Source: Rhodococcus coprophilus NBRC 100603 (GTDB lineage Bacteria > Actinomycetota > Actinomycetes > Mycobacteriales > Mycobacteriaceae). From it: a DNA stretch of 64,000 bases. Of the stretch, positions 54,126 to 62,592 are shown piece by piece. The first letter of the stretch is position 1. The number at the start of each line of letters is the position of its first letter. Made by a program: the position numbers and the translations under genes. The notes beneath the pieces are model-generated. The model worked only from the letters and a program-made list of their open reading frames with translations, did not search any database and had not been told where the DNA came from. The stretch is taken from contig NZ_BDAM01000005.1 of NCBI RefSeq assembly GCF_001895045.1, forward strand, positions 186,001 through 250,000. The letters are read 5' to 3'.

Positions 54126-54905
54126 TCAGACGAAGTCTCGCGAACGGGTCCGCCACCAGCCGAGCCCGCAGATCAGCACGGTCCAGAAGATGAGGACGAG
54201 CGGCGCGAGCGGCCACCGCACGGCCAGTTCGACGTCGTCGGGCATCTCCACCACCGAGAACAGCGTGTACCAGGTGACCTGCCCGGGCAGGTACTGCGCG
54301 ACCGTGCCGAGCCCGACCCCGTGCAGGACCAGCGACACGACGAGTTCTCCGAACGGGATCCAGGCGCAGATCGCGAGGACACTTCCCGTCATCGACCCGG
54401 TCAGTAGTCCCAGACCGGCGCCGATCAGGGCCCACAGGGCGGCGCAGAGCAGACCGGTGGCGAGGACCGCACCCACGGTTCCGAAGTCGGCACCGCTGAA
54501 GCCGCCACCGAACATCAGGATGGTCAGAGCGGAGACGACCTCCGCGACGAGGCAGTACGCCAAGCCGAAGATCGTGGCGACCACCAGTTTCGTCGCCAGG
54601 ACCCGGTCGCGTCCCCGGGTGGTGAGGAACGTTGCGATAACGGTGCGGTACTGGAATTCGCTGCCGGTGTTGACGACTCCGAACAACGCGGAGAACAGGA
54701 ACACCAGGGCCAGGGCCAGCGAGATTCCGACCGCGGCTGCGGCCGCTTCTGCGAAGTCCTCCCCGAGGACGTCCTCGAGTTGCCGCATCACCGGCAAGGT
54801 CAAGGCTCCGCAGAACAGGCCGACGAGCAGCGGAGCGATGCCGAGAATCCACCAGTAACGCAAGCTCAGCACCTTGCGGAACTCGGCGGTCAGGAGCGCG
54901 GTCAT
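54126..54905 (-). CDS. ABC-2 transporter permease
   Basis: A 259-residue inner-membrane protein with six helices (for example VGISLALALVFLFSALFGVV and FGLAYCLVAEVVSALTILMF) and the ABC-2 shape with cytosolic N-terminus (TAEFRKVLSLRYWW). The start ATG overlaps the ATPase stop by 4 bases, so the two form one exporter. Substrate is unknown. Confidence 0.87.
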   Translation of the reverse strand: MTALLTAEFRKVLSLRYWWILGIAPLLVGLFCGALTLPVMRQLEDVLGEDFAEAAAAAVGISLALALVFLFSALFGVVNTGSEFQYRTVIATFLTTRGRDRVLATKLVVATIFGLAYCLVAEVVSALTILMFGGGFSGADFGTVGAVLATGLLCAALWALIGAGLGLLTGSMTGSVLAICAWIPFGELVVSLVLHGVGLGTVAQYLPGQVTWYTLFSVVEMPDDVELAVRWPLAPLVLIFWTVLICGLGWWRTRSRDFV

Positions 54906-56218
54906 GCTGAGGGCCCTTCGGATCCGGTCGACTGTTGCTGCGGCGGGCCGTAGTACGGCTGCGGGGGGTACTGCTGCTGTTGCGGCCCGGTGTATTGCCG
55001 GGGTCCCGCCTGTTGCTGCTGGGGCCCTGGGTACTGCTGGGGTCCTGGGTACTGCTGGGTTCCTGGGTACTGCTGGGTTCCTGGGTACTGCTGGGTTCCT
55101 GGGTACGGCTGGGGTCCCGGGTACGGCTGGGGTCCCGGGTACTGCTGGGGGCCGGGATACGGCTGGGCTCCCGCGTAGTGCGGCTGGGGCGGATACTGCC
55201 CGGGCGGCTGCCCGCCCGGACCCCAGCCAGGACCGCTCCAAGGACCACCGGGCCCGGGCGGTGCGGCCGCGTAGCGACCCGCGGTCATCGACAGGTACAC
55301 CTGCTCGAGGTCGACGCTTTCGACGGTCGTGCCGAAGAGTGTGACGCCACTGTCCGCCGCTACCGCGCTGATCCCCTCCGCGTCCACGCCCACGACGGCC
55401 AGGCGACCGTCGGCCTGCACCTGCGCATCGGTGTGTCCTGCCGCGGCGAGGGCCGTGGCGAGCCGGGCCGGATCCGACGCTGCCACCAGCACCCGTGGCC
55501 GGTACGCCGCACGCAGCTCTTCCATGCTGTTCGCGGCGACCAGTCTTCCGTCGCTGATGATTACCAGGTGATCGGCCATCTGCTCGACCTCGCGCAGGAT
55601 GTGGCTCGAGATCAGGACGGTCCCGCCGTTGCGGGCGTAGGCGACGAGGAAGTCGCGTAGCCACGCCATGCCTTCGGGGTCGAGACCGTTGGCAGGTTCG
55701 TCGAGCACCAGATAACGGGGCTGGCCCAGCAGGGCTGTCGCGAGCGCGAGACGCTGCCTCATACCCAGGGAGAACTCGCCGATGCGGCGCTTCGCGGCCG
55801 GCGTCAGTCCGACGAGGTCGAGCATCTGGGCAGCGCGGGTATCCGGAACCCCGATCGCTGCGCAGTACACGCGAAGATGCGTCGTCGCCGTGTGTTTCGG
55901 GTGCGCGCTGCGTGCGTCGAGCACCGCACCCACGACTTGTGCCGGGTGTTCCAGGTCGGTGAACCGCACACCGTCGACGTAGGAGACGCCGGAGGTCGGG
56001 CGGATGAGACCGAGGACCATGCCCAGTGTGGTCGTCTTGCCGGAACCGTTGGGGCCGAGGAAAGCGGTGATCGAACCGGGCGGAACCGTGAAACTCAGGT
56101 CGGTCACCGCGGTGTGGGTCCCGAACGTCTTGGTCAGTCCCTGCACGACGATCCCTGCGGGCTGCTGCCCACCGAATCCGGCACCGCCGTACGGCGTGTG
56201 CGCTGACGGTGTTGTCAC
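54902..56218 (-). CDS. ABC-2 ATPase with YPGPQQ-repeat C-terminal tail
   Basis: A 438-residue ATPase. Residues about 20-230 are a standard NBD: GPNGSGKTTT, signature FSLGMRQRLALATAL, Walker B YLVLDEPANGLDP and ISSHILREVEQM. A small DrrA-like domain runs to about 310. The last 120 residues are low-complexity Pro/Gln/Tyr/Gly (YPGPQQ, YPGTQQ units) coded by 18-base tandem repeats. The GTG start is at 56218. Such a tail is not part of normal ABC-2 ATPases; it might mediate self-association or partner binding. It is coupled to the permease gene. Confidence 0.85.
   Translation of the reverse strand: MTTPSAHTPYGGAGFGGQQPAGIVVQGLTKTFGTHTAVTDLSFTVPPGSITAFLGPNGSGKTTTLGMVLGLIRPTSGVSYVDGVRFTDLEHPAQVVGAVLDARSAHPKHTATTHLRVYCAAIGVPDTRAAQMLDLVGLTPAAKRRIGEFSLGMRQRLALATALLGQPRYLVLDEPANGLDPEGMAWLRDFLVAYARNGGTVLISSHILREVEQMADHLVIISDGRLVAANSMEELRAAYRPRVLVAASDPARLATALAAAGHTDAQVQADGRLAVVGVDAEGISAVAADSGVTLFGTTVESVDLEQVYLSMTAGRYAAAPPGPGGPWSGPGWGPGGQPPGQYPPQPHYAGAQPYPGPQQYPGPQPYPGPQPYPGTQQYPGTQQYPGTQQYPGPQQYPGPQQQQAGPRQYTGPQQQQYPPQPYYGPPQQQSTGSEGPSA
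55027..55170 (-). repeat. 18-bp tandem repeat array, 8 units
   Basis: Eight tandem units of 18 bases related to CTGGGTACTGCTGGGTTC (plus strand); the three units at 55045-55098 are identical. Each codes for six residues of the YPGTQQ/YPGPQP type in the ABC ATPase tail. Copy number may vary between strains. Confidence 0.95.
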
Positions 56219-56311
56219 CGGCGGCGACCCCCTTCGTCTCGGTCCCGCGGCACCGCGCCACGAGCCTTCGTGAGCTTACGTGCAGGACCGCGGCGGATCA
56301 GTGTCTCGGTT

Positions 56312-57154
56312 TCACTCGAGAAACGGCAGGACCGCGGCGAGGAACTCACTCGGCGCATCGAGTTGGGGACAGTGCCCCGCATCGGGGATCACCACGACGC
56401 GTCGCTTGCTGCCGACCGCGACACGGCGCGCGGCGTGAGCCGGAGTGAGCCGATCGTGCGCGCCCCAGATCAGCAACGCCGGCATGTCCAGAGCGTGCAC
56501 CATTGCGGGAATCGGCAGGCGGCCCAGTTCTCCGATGGCCCTGCGGCCCACGGCAAGCATGGTGTCGATCTGCTTCCGCGTCGCGAAATTGGCGCTGAAG
56601 GCCGCCCGCACCGCACTGTCCATGCGCTCCGGGCGGTGCATCGCGGCCCTGGCGTAGAGGGCGCCGATCGCGCGCTGCATCACCGGCGCCGGAACGGGGA
56701 GAGCCAGTGCGCGAGAGATCGCGGTCGGCACCTGGGCTCCCCGCGTCCACAGCCGGGGGATTCCCGTCATGCCGGGCATGTCCGCGAGCACCACCCGATC
56801 CACGCGCGACGGATGGGTCGACGCGAACAACAGCGACGTGACGGCGCCGAGGGAATTGCCGACGAACGACACCGGTTCGGGGATATCGGCGAGGAGGTCG
56901 TCGAGTACGTCCACGTAGTGATCGAGCACCGGTGCCGTCCAGTGGTGCGAGCTGCGCCCGAACCCCGGAAGATCCACCACCAGGATGCGGTGTTGCTCGG
57001 CGAGCGCAGGTTCGACCTTGCACCAGGTCCCCCCGTGATCGGAGAACCCGTGCAACAGCACCACGGTGCGCGGCCCCGAGCCGATTTCGCGGACGTACAA
57101 CGAGGGAGTCTCCACTGTCAGGCCGCCGGGGGTACCGTCCGGAGTTCGGACCAT
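56312..57154 (-). CDS. Alpha/beta hydrolase
   Basis: A 280-residue alpha/beta-hydrolase-fold protein with oxyanion motif HGFSDHGGTW, nucleophile elbow GNSLGA (Ser101), acid in WGAHDRLTP and the final His in DAGHCPQLDAP. The length and motifs fit a general esterase or C-C hydrolase (MhpC/BphD-like). The ATG at 57154 overlaps the upstream EcsC-like gene by 37 bases; a GTG at 57115, just past that gene's stop, is an alternative start that would shorten the protein by 13 residues. Substrate unknown. Confidence 0.85.
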   Translation of the reverse strand: MVRTPDGTPGGLTVETPSLYVREIGSGPRTVVLLHGFSDHGGTWCKVEPALAEQHRILVVDLPGFGRSSHHWTAPVLDHYVDVLDDLLADIPEPVSFVGNSLGAVTSLLFASTHPSRVDRVVLADMPGMTGIPRLWTRGAQVPTAISRALALPVPAPVMQRAIGALYARAAMHRPERMDSAVRAAFSANFATRKQIDTMLAVGRRAIGELGRLPIPAMVHALDMPALLIWGAHDRLTPAHAARRVAVGSKRRVVVIPDAGHCPQLDAPSEFLAAVLPFLE

Positions 57155-57807
57155 GTCGTGGGCGGCGGGCCGAAGGCGTCCCGTGCGTTTGCGATGGTTC
57201 GTTTTCCGATCGCACGATTGCCCGCGCCGCCGATCGCCGCACCGATTCCCGCGGGGACGAGCTTGCCCAGGACCAGTGCACTCCGCTTGGCGAAGTACTT
57301 ACGAACGAATCGCTTCACGAGCGAGTTGTTCACCAGCTTGAGCTGCTTGTTGTCGATCTGGCCGGTGAGGGCCTTCGGCCAGTTCTTCAGCGAGGTGCCG
57401 GTGGCTGCGGCGACGATCTCCTTGCCGGCGTCGCCGAGTGCGACGGCCAGCACCAGTGCGCGGCGTTGTTGGTGGTCGTGGGGTTCGATGCCGTGAACCG
57501 CAGCGATCGCGAGGGTCAGGAGCGCCGACGCTTCCAGGAAGAAGATTGCTTCCGCGCCCACCGCGCCGATCGCCGCGACGGTTCCCACGCCGGGGAACGC
57601 GGCGGTCGCACCCACGGCGGAGCCGCTGCCCGTGACTCCGAGAAGGAACTGCTTCTCCAGACGCGTGACGATCTGCGCGGGGGATTCGTCCGGATGCGCG
57701 CGACGCAGGAGATCGACGTACTTCGCCACCGCGGGTCCCTGCAGCCTGCTGCCGTTGTCGAGCACTCTGACGAGCAACTTCTCGGCCGGCCCCGTCGTGT
57801 CCTTCAT
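57118..57807 (-). CDS. EcsC-like protein of unknown function
   Basis: A 229-residue protein with Gly/Ala-rich hydrophobic segments (GSGSAVGATAAFPGVGTVAA, about 60-85; AIFFLEASALLTLAIAAVHG, about 88-107; KLVPAGIGAAIGGAGNRAIG, about 185-205) and a polar basic helix before the last one (LVKRFVRKYFAKRS). This resembles the EcsC family, but I am not sure. It is divergent from the AraC gene and overlaps the hydrolase gene behind it. Confidence 0.65.
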   Translation of the reverse strand: MKDTTGPAEKLLVRVLDNGSRLQGPAVAKYVDLLRRAHPDESPAQIVTRLEKQFLLGVTGSGSAVGATAAFPGVGTVAAIGAVGAEAIFFLEASALLTLAIAAVHGIEPHDHQQRRALVLAVALGDAGKEIVAAATGTSLKNWPKALTGQIDNKQLKLVNNSLVKRFVRKYFAKRSALVLGKLVPAGIGAAIGGAGNRAIGKRTIANARDAFGPPPTTWSELRTVPPAA

Positions 57808-57853
57808 TCGGCTTCTGTCCTCTTTTCTGCGGGAGCTGTCTACGCTTGAGTGC

Positions 57854-58690
57854 GTGACCAGCTCGCTTGGTGCAGTCGGGGTTTCCGAAGGCGCTCGGCA
57901 GTGGCCGGAGCCGCTGCTGAGACCGTTCGTGCGTCGTTACGAAGGATATCGGCTCGCCGGCTTCCCTCCCGGGATCCATCGCGGAATGCCGTCACCCGAT
58001 GTCACAGTAATCATCACTTTCGGTGAGCCGGTCGCCCTGATCCACACCGAGGGGCGTCCGCCGGACAGATTCGACGCGCTCGCCAGCGGTTTGTCGTCCG
58101 AACCCGTGATCATCGCGCACACCGGATTTCAGCACGGAATCCAGTTGTCGCTCACGCCCTCGGGTGCACGGGCGCTGCTCGGCGTACCCGCATCCGCCCT
58201 GGGCTCGTGGGCTGTCGATCTCGAGGACGTGCTCGGCGTGGATTACCGGGAACTGAGCGACGGTCTCGATGCCGCGCCGACCTGGCCGGAGCGATTCGCC
58301 ATCCTCGACCGTGTTCTGGCAAGGCGCCTCGTCATGAGCGGGGACGTGGAAATCGAAAGCAGGCTCTCTCACGCGTGGCGGATGCTGGTGTCCGAACCCG
58401 GGCATCCGGTGCGGGCCGTGGCCGACGAACTCGGCTGGAGCCGAAGGCATCTCACCGGACGGTTCGTGGCGGAATTCGGACTCGCGCCGAAAGAGGTCGC
58501 GCGGGTCGCGCGTTTCCACCGCTCACGAACCCTGTTGCGTACGGCGGGCCCGCACCGCCTCGCCGACGTCGCGGCCTTGTGCGGGTACTACGACCAGGCG
58601 CATATGGCCCGGGACTGGCGCGACCTCGCGGGTGTACCGCCGTCGCGCTGGCTGGCCGAAGAAGTGTTCCCAATCGTCCAAGACGATTGA
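57854..58690 (+). CDS. AraC-family transcriptional regulator
   Basis: A 278-residue AraC regulator from the GTG at 57854. The N-terminal 160 residues are a variable sensing domain (PDVTVIITFGEPVALIHTEG). The C-terminal double helix-turn-helix has VRAVADELGWSRRHLTGRFV and LADVAALCGYYDQAHMARDW. It is 46 bases from the divergent EcsC-like gene and is followed by a VOC protein gene 26 bases later on the same strand, so the two may form an operon. Confidence 0.88.
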   Translation: MTSSLGAVGVSEGARQWPEPLLRPFVRRYEGYRLAGFPPGIHRGMPSPDVTVIITFGEPVALIHTEGRPPDRFDALASGLSSEPVIIAHTGFQHGIQLSLTPSGARALLGVPASALGSWAVDLEDVLGVDYRELSDGLDAAPTWPERFAILDRVLARRLVMSGDVEIESRLSHAWRMLVSEPGHPVRAVADELGWSRRHLTGRFVAEFGLAPKEVARVARFHRSRTLLRTAGPHRLADVAALCGYYDQAHMARDWRDLAGVPPSRWLAEEVFPIVQDD

Positions 58691-58716
58691 GTGCGCGCAC
58701 GCGGAGACTTTGCTCC

Positions 58717-59178
58717 ATGACAAACACATCGGAAACCACAGCAACTCGGACAACCACCGGAAGCGACTCCCTCGGACAGGCCCCAGGCGTGTGGCCGTGC
58801 CTGATCTACAGCGACGCCCGCGCGGCGATCCGCTTCCTCGTCGACACCCTCGGATTCTCCGAGAGTGCCGTGTACGGGGAAGGTGAACGGGTCGATCATG
58901 CGGAACTGGCCTGGCCGTACGGCGGCGGACTCATGCTCGGGTCCTCCAAACCGGACAGCCCGCTGCGACAGAAGCAAGCCGACGACGGCTCGGTGTATCT
59001 CGTGGTGCCCGAGGACTCCGTCGCCGACGACCTGTACCGCAAGGTCGTCGACGCCGGGGCGACCATCACCGTCGAACTACGCGACGAGGATTACGGGTCT
59101 CACGGGTTCACCTGCCGCGATCCGCACGGGGTGTTCTTCAGCATCGGCACCTACCGCGGTCACGGTTACGCCGGCTGA
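58717..59178 (+). CDS. VOC-family (glyoxalase-like) protein
   Basis: A 153-residue vicinal-oxygen-chelate protein after the AraC gene. It has two beta-alpha-beta-beta-beta units: WPCLIYSDARAAIRFLVDTL with FSESAVYG, and VYLVVPEDSVADDLYRKVVD with YGSHGFTCRDPHGVFFSIGT. It resembles the PhnB/YER-type glyoxalase-resistance group. Its 3' end overlaps that of the convergent GHR-like gene by 13 bases. Function is not known; metal-dependent chemistry or drug binding is typical. Confidence 0.82.
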   Translation: MTNTSETTATRTTTGSDSLGQAPGVWPCLIYSDARAAIRFLVDTLGFSESAVYGEGERVDHAELAWPYGGGLMLGSSKPDSPLRQKQADDGSVYLVVPEDSVADDLYRKVVDAGATITVELRDEDYGSHGFTCRDPHGVFFSIGTYRGHGYAG

Positions 59179-60218
59179 CGGAGCGGCGTGTGGCCGGGAG
59201 GCACGATCTCGGCCGCACGCGGCGGCGGCGGTGGCGTGCCGTCGCCGAAGGGCCGCCCGCCCAGCATTTCCCTGCCGTGCGGGCTCAGCCAGTTCGACAG
59301 GTCGGGGCCCTTCGGCACGATCCGGCTGGGATTCACGTCGGTGTGCACCAGGTAGTAGTGCTGCTTGATCTGCACGAAGTCGACGGTGTCGCCGAAACCG
59401 GGCGTCTGGAACAGGTCCCGGGCGTAACCCCACAGCGCCGGGAACGCCGTGAGCGGATTCCGGTTGCACTTGAAATGGCCGTGGTAGACCGGGTCGAAGC
59501 GAACGAGCGTGGTGAACAGCCGGACGTCGGCCTCGGTGATCGAGTCCCCCACGAGATAACGGCGGGTACCCAACCGTTCCTCGAGCTGATCGAGACGCGC
59601 GAACAACCGGTCGAACGACTGGTCGTACGACGCCTGCGAGCCTGCGAACCCGCATCGGTACACGCCGTTGTTCACATCTCGGTACACCGCTTCGGCCACT
59701 TCGTCGATTTCGCCGCGCAGCTTCTCCGGATACAGGTCGGGTGCTCCCGGGCGGTGGTAATCCGTCCACTCGGTGGAGAAGTCCAGCGTCATCTGCGCGT
59801 AGTCGTTGGTGACGACCGCGCCGGTCGGGATGTCGACGATCGCGGGAACGGTGATGCCCCGGTCGTATCCGGGATACCGGGCAAAAAACGCGTCCTGCAG
59901 CCGCGGGATCTGGAGGACAGGGTCGACGCCGCCCGGGTCGAGATCGAAGGTCCAGCTCCGCTCGTCGTGGGTGGGCCCGCACAACCCGAGCGACAATGCG
60001 TCTTCGAGCCCCAGAAGCCGCCGCACGATCATGGTGCGGTTCGCCCACGGGCAGGCCCGCGCCGCCACGAGCCGGTAGCGCCCTGCCTCGACGGGGTAAC
60101 CGTCGCGGCCGTCGGCGGTGATGCGGGTGTCGATGTACCGGGTGTCACGGGTGAAGCCCGAACCGGGCTCGACGTAGGTGCCGCCGGTCTTGTTCTCTGA
60201 TCCGGGGTGGTCGGTCAC
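59166..60218 (-). CDS. Glutathionyl-hydroquinone-reductase-like (Xi-class GST) protein
   Basis: Xi-class glutathione-transferase family protein (YqjG/Ecm4) that in other bacteria reduces glutathionyl-hydroquinones. From the GTG at 60218 it is 350 residues, with the catalytic Cys-Pro at Cys56 (VAARACPWANRTMIVRR), the strand VPAIVDIPTGAVVTNDYAQM and the C-terminal helical domain (YLVGDSITEADVRLFTTLVR). The GTG has GAAGG upstream, so it is preferred over the longer start at 60251. As Rhodococcus uses mycothiol, the thiol partner may be mycothiol; this is inference. Confidence 0.85.
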   Translation of the reverse strand: MTDHPGSENKTGGTYVEPGSGFTRDTRYIDTRITADGRDGYPVEAGRYRLVAARACPWANRTMIVRRLLGLEDALSLGLCGPTHDERSWTFDLDPGGVDPVLQIPRLQDAFFARYPGYDRGITVPAIVDIPTGAVVTNDYAQMTLDFSTEWTDYHRPGAPDLYPEKLRGEIDEVAEAVYRDVNNGVYRCGFAGSQASYDQSFDRLFARLDQLEERLGTRRYLVGDSITEADVRLFTTLVRFDPVYHGHFKCNRNPLTAFPALWGYARDLFQTPGFGDTVDFVQIKQHYYLVHTDVNPSRIVPKGPDLSNWLSPHGREMLGGRPFGDGTPPPPPRAAEIVPPGHTPLRQPA

Positions 60219-60255
60219 GGGTGCACCTTCGCTTCTGTTTCGGGCCGGCACCGGG

Positions 60256-60948
60256 TCACGGGCCGGCGGGGAGTCGCACGGTCATCTGGGTTCCCCATTC
60301 GGTGTACCCCGACACCGCGGCGAGCCCGCGAGCGGCGAGATTGTCGCGGCGCACGCGCGACATGGGAATCAGCCCCGCGTCGAGCGCGTCGTGCGTCGCA
60401 AGTGTCGTCACCGTGGCGGCGAGACCCAGCCGCCGATGCTCGGGTGTGGAGATCACTCGCACATCCGCGAGCAGCGAATGCAACTCGCGGTAACCGGCTC
60501 CGGCCAGCGGGTGGCGATCGGGTCCGAGCAGGACGAACGAGCGTGCCGGCTGTGCGAGGGACAGGTCGGTTTCTGTGACGTCGTCGGGCGGGCAGTGCCG
60601 CAACAACTCGGCGAGGTCCTCGGTCTCGTGGGAGATCAGCGGATCGCGTACGCGAGTCGCGTCGACCCAGTCGGCACACAACCCCAGCTTCTCGATGCGG
60701 ACCGCGTGCCCGCCGGTCACGCTGCCTATCGACGATTCGTCGATGTGCTCGGGTGGGAGGCCGGCGATCGCCGACACCGCCATTTCGGGCCCCACAACCG
60801 CCACGGCGTCCCCCACACGCAGGATGCGAAGGGTCCGGGTCGTCGCGTCCACGCGCCACACCAGGCCCGGGGTGGTGAGTGCGTCGTCGGCAAGTCCGAG
60901 CGCACGGCACCATGCCAGTGTCGCGATGCTCGAGAGGTGCGGGTCCAC
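60256..60948 (-). CDS. GNAT-family N-acetyltransferase
   Basis: A 230-residue GNAT-fold protein. The N-terminal half is divergent; the C-terminal half has the acetyl-CoA loop VRVISTPEHRRLGLAATVTT (R-R-x-G-x-A) and a final NLAARGLAAVSGYTEWG. The start is the GTG at 60948, 38 bases from the divergent MFS gene. It overlaps nothing and precedes the GHR-like gene by 37 bases on the same strand. Substrate unknown. Confidence 0.78.
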   Translation of the reverse strand: MDPHLSSIATLAWCRALGLADDALTTPGLVWRVDATTRTLRILRVGDAVAVVGPEMAVSAIAGLPPEHIDESSIGSVTGGHAVRIEKLGLCADWVDATRVRDPLISHETEDLAELLRHCPPDDVTETDLSLAQPARSFVLLGPDRHPLAGAGYRELHSLLADVRVISTPEHRRLGLAATVTTLATHDALDAGLIPMSRVRRDNLAARGLAAVSGYTEWGTQMTVRLPAGP

Positions 60949-60986
60949 CGGGCTACCGTAGACCTTCGAGGAGCGGAGGGGTTTTC

Positions 60987-62498
60987 GTGAGCGGTGTTAC
61001 CGAGGGGTCCGCAGCGCCACCGGAGGAGGCGACCGGCGGCCAGTGGGCAGCGTTGGCCGCGTTGTGCCTGGGGTTCTTCATGATCCTTGTCGACAGCACC
61101 ATCGTTGCGGTCGCGAACCCGGCGATCATGCACGCGTTCGACACCGACATAGACAGCGTCGTCTGGGTGACGAGCGCCTATCTGCTCGCCTACGCGGTGC
61201 CCTTGCTGGTCAGCGGTCGCATGGGCGATCGGGTCGGGCCCAGACGGATGTACTTGATCGGCCTGGTCGTCTTCACCGGTGCGTCGTTGTGGTGCGGCAT
61301 GTCGTCGACGGTCGAGATGCTCATCGTGGCGCGGGTCTTCCAGGGATTCGGCGCGGCGATGATGTCGCCGCAGACGATGACCGTGATAACGCGGATCTTC
61401 CCCCCGGATCGGCGGGGCAGCGCGATGGGGCTGTGGGGTGCGGTCGCGGGGATCGCGACGCTGGCCGGTCCGCTCGCCGGTGGTGTCCTGGTCGACACCC
61501 TCGGCTGGGAATGGATCTTCTTCGTGAACGTGCCCGTCGGCGTCGTGGCCTTCCTTCTGGCAGTCCGGTATGTCCCCGTTCTTCCCACCCACGCTCACCG
61601 GCTCGATATCACCGGTGTGGTTCTCAGCGGGCTGGGCCTGTTCTGCCTGGTGTTCGGCATCCAGGAAGCCAACTCGTACCACTGGTCCACGCGGGTGTGG
61701 TTGCTCATCGGCGCGGGTGTCGTGTTGCTGGTCGCGTTCGTGAGGTATCAAGCGGTCACCCGGGGTGAGCCACTCGTACCCCTGGTCCTGTTCCGCGACC
61801 GGAACTTCTGTCTGGCGAACGTGGGGATCGCGTCGATCGGATTCGCGATCACGTCGGTGATGCTGCCGTTCATGTTCTACGCGCAAGCGGTCCGGGGACT
61901 GAGCCCGACCGGCGCCGCGGTGCTCATGATTCCGATGGCGGTGCTCAGCGGTGTCCTCGCACCGGGGGTGGGTCGCCTCGTGGACCGGGTGCATCCCAGG
62001 GTCATCGCGTCCGCCGGGTTCTTCCTCCTGGCTATCGCTTTCGCGTGGCTGGCGCTGGTCATGACTCCGGAGGCTTCAAGCCTGCAGTTGCTGCTACCCA
62101 TCGGTCTGATGGGCATCGCGAGCGCGGCGATCTGGTCGCCGCTGTCCGCGACGGCCACCAACCACCTGTCACGGGACCTCGCCGGTGCGGGATCGGGCGT
62201 CTACAACACGACGCGGCAGATCGGTGCGGTACTCGGGAGCGCGGCACTGGGATCGCTGATGGCCGCACGATTGTCGGCGAACGGGCTGGGCAGCGGTGGA
62301 TCCTCCGGAACGGATGCCGTCGAACTACCGATTTTCCTGCGCGAACAATTCGCCACCGCGATGTCGCAGTCCATGTGGCTGCCGATGTCGGTTCTGCTGG
62401 TCGGCCTTGTTGCGTCGCTGGCGTTCGAACGTCCGCGAAGCCAGATCAGAAGCCGCGAGGCCGCCCGCGCGAGGGCCTCGGAAAGCGCTGCACTCTGA
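60987..62498 (+). CDS. MFS drug exporter, DHA2 family (14 helices)
   Basis: A 503-residue proton-driven exporter of the EmrB/QacA (DHA2) family from the GTG at 60987, with GGAGG upstream. It has the start motif GFFMILVDSTIVAVANPAIM with the LDxTIVNVALP-type D1 motif, motif A GRMGDRVGPRRM, motif C GPLAGGVLVDTLGWEWIFFV, and 14 membrane helices. A polar C-terminal tail follows. No TetR gene is adjacent. Substrate unknown. Confidence 0.88.
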   Translation: MSGVTEGSAAPPEEATGGQWAALAALCLGFFMILVDSTIVAVANPAIMHAFDTDIDSVVWVTSAYLLAYAVPLLVSGRMGDRVGPRRMYLIGLVVFTGASLWCGMSSTVEMLIVARVFQGFGAAMMSPQTMTVITRIFPPDRRGSAMGLWGAVAGIATLAGPLAGGVLVDTLGWEWIFFVNVPVGVVAFLLAVRYVPVLPTHAHRLDITGVVLSGLGLFCLVFGIQEANSYHWSTRVWLLIGAGVVLLVAFVRYQAVTRGEPLVPLVLFRDRNFCLANVGIASIGFAITSVMLPFMFYAQAVRGLSPTGAAVLMIPMAVLSGVLAPGVGRLVDRVHPRVIASAGFFLLAIAFAWLALVMTPEASSLQLLLPIGLMGIASAAIWSPLSATATNHLSRDLAGAGSGVYNTTRQIGAVLGSAALGSLMAARLSANGLGSGGSSGTDAVELPIFLREQFATAMSQSMWLPMSVLLVGLVASLAFERPRSQIRSREAARARASESAAL

Positions 62499-62592
62499 CC
62501 CGCGGAGGCGTTCTTCGCTGCTTTGTCGTTCACGCCCCCCGAGTGTGACGCACGCCATATAGTTTCAACCACGCACAGCCGTGGGAGGTGGC

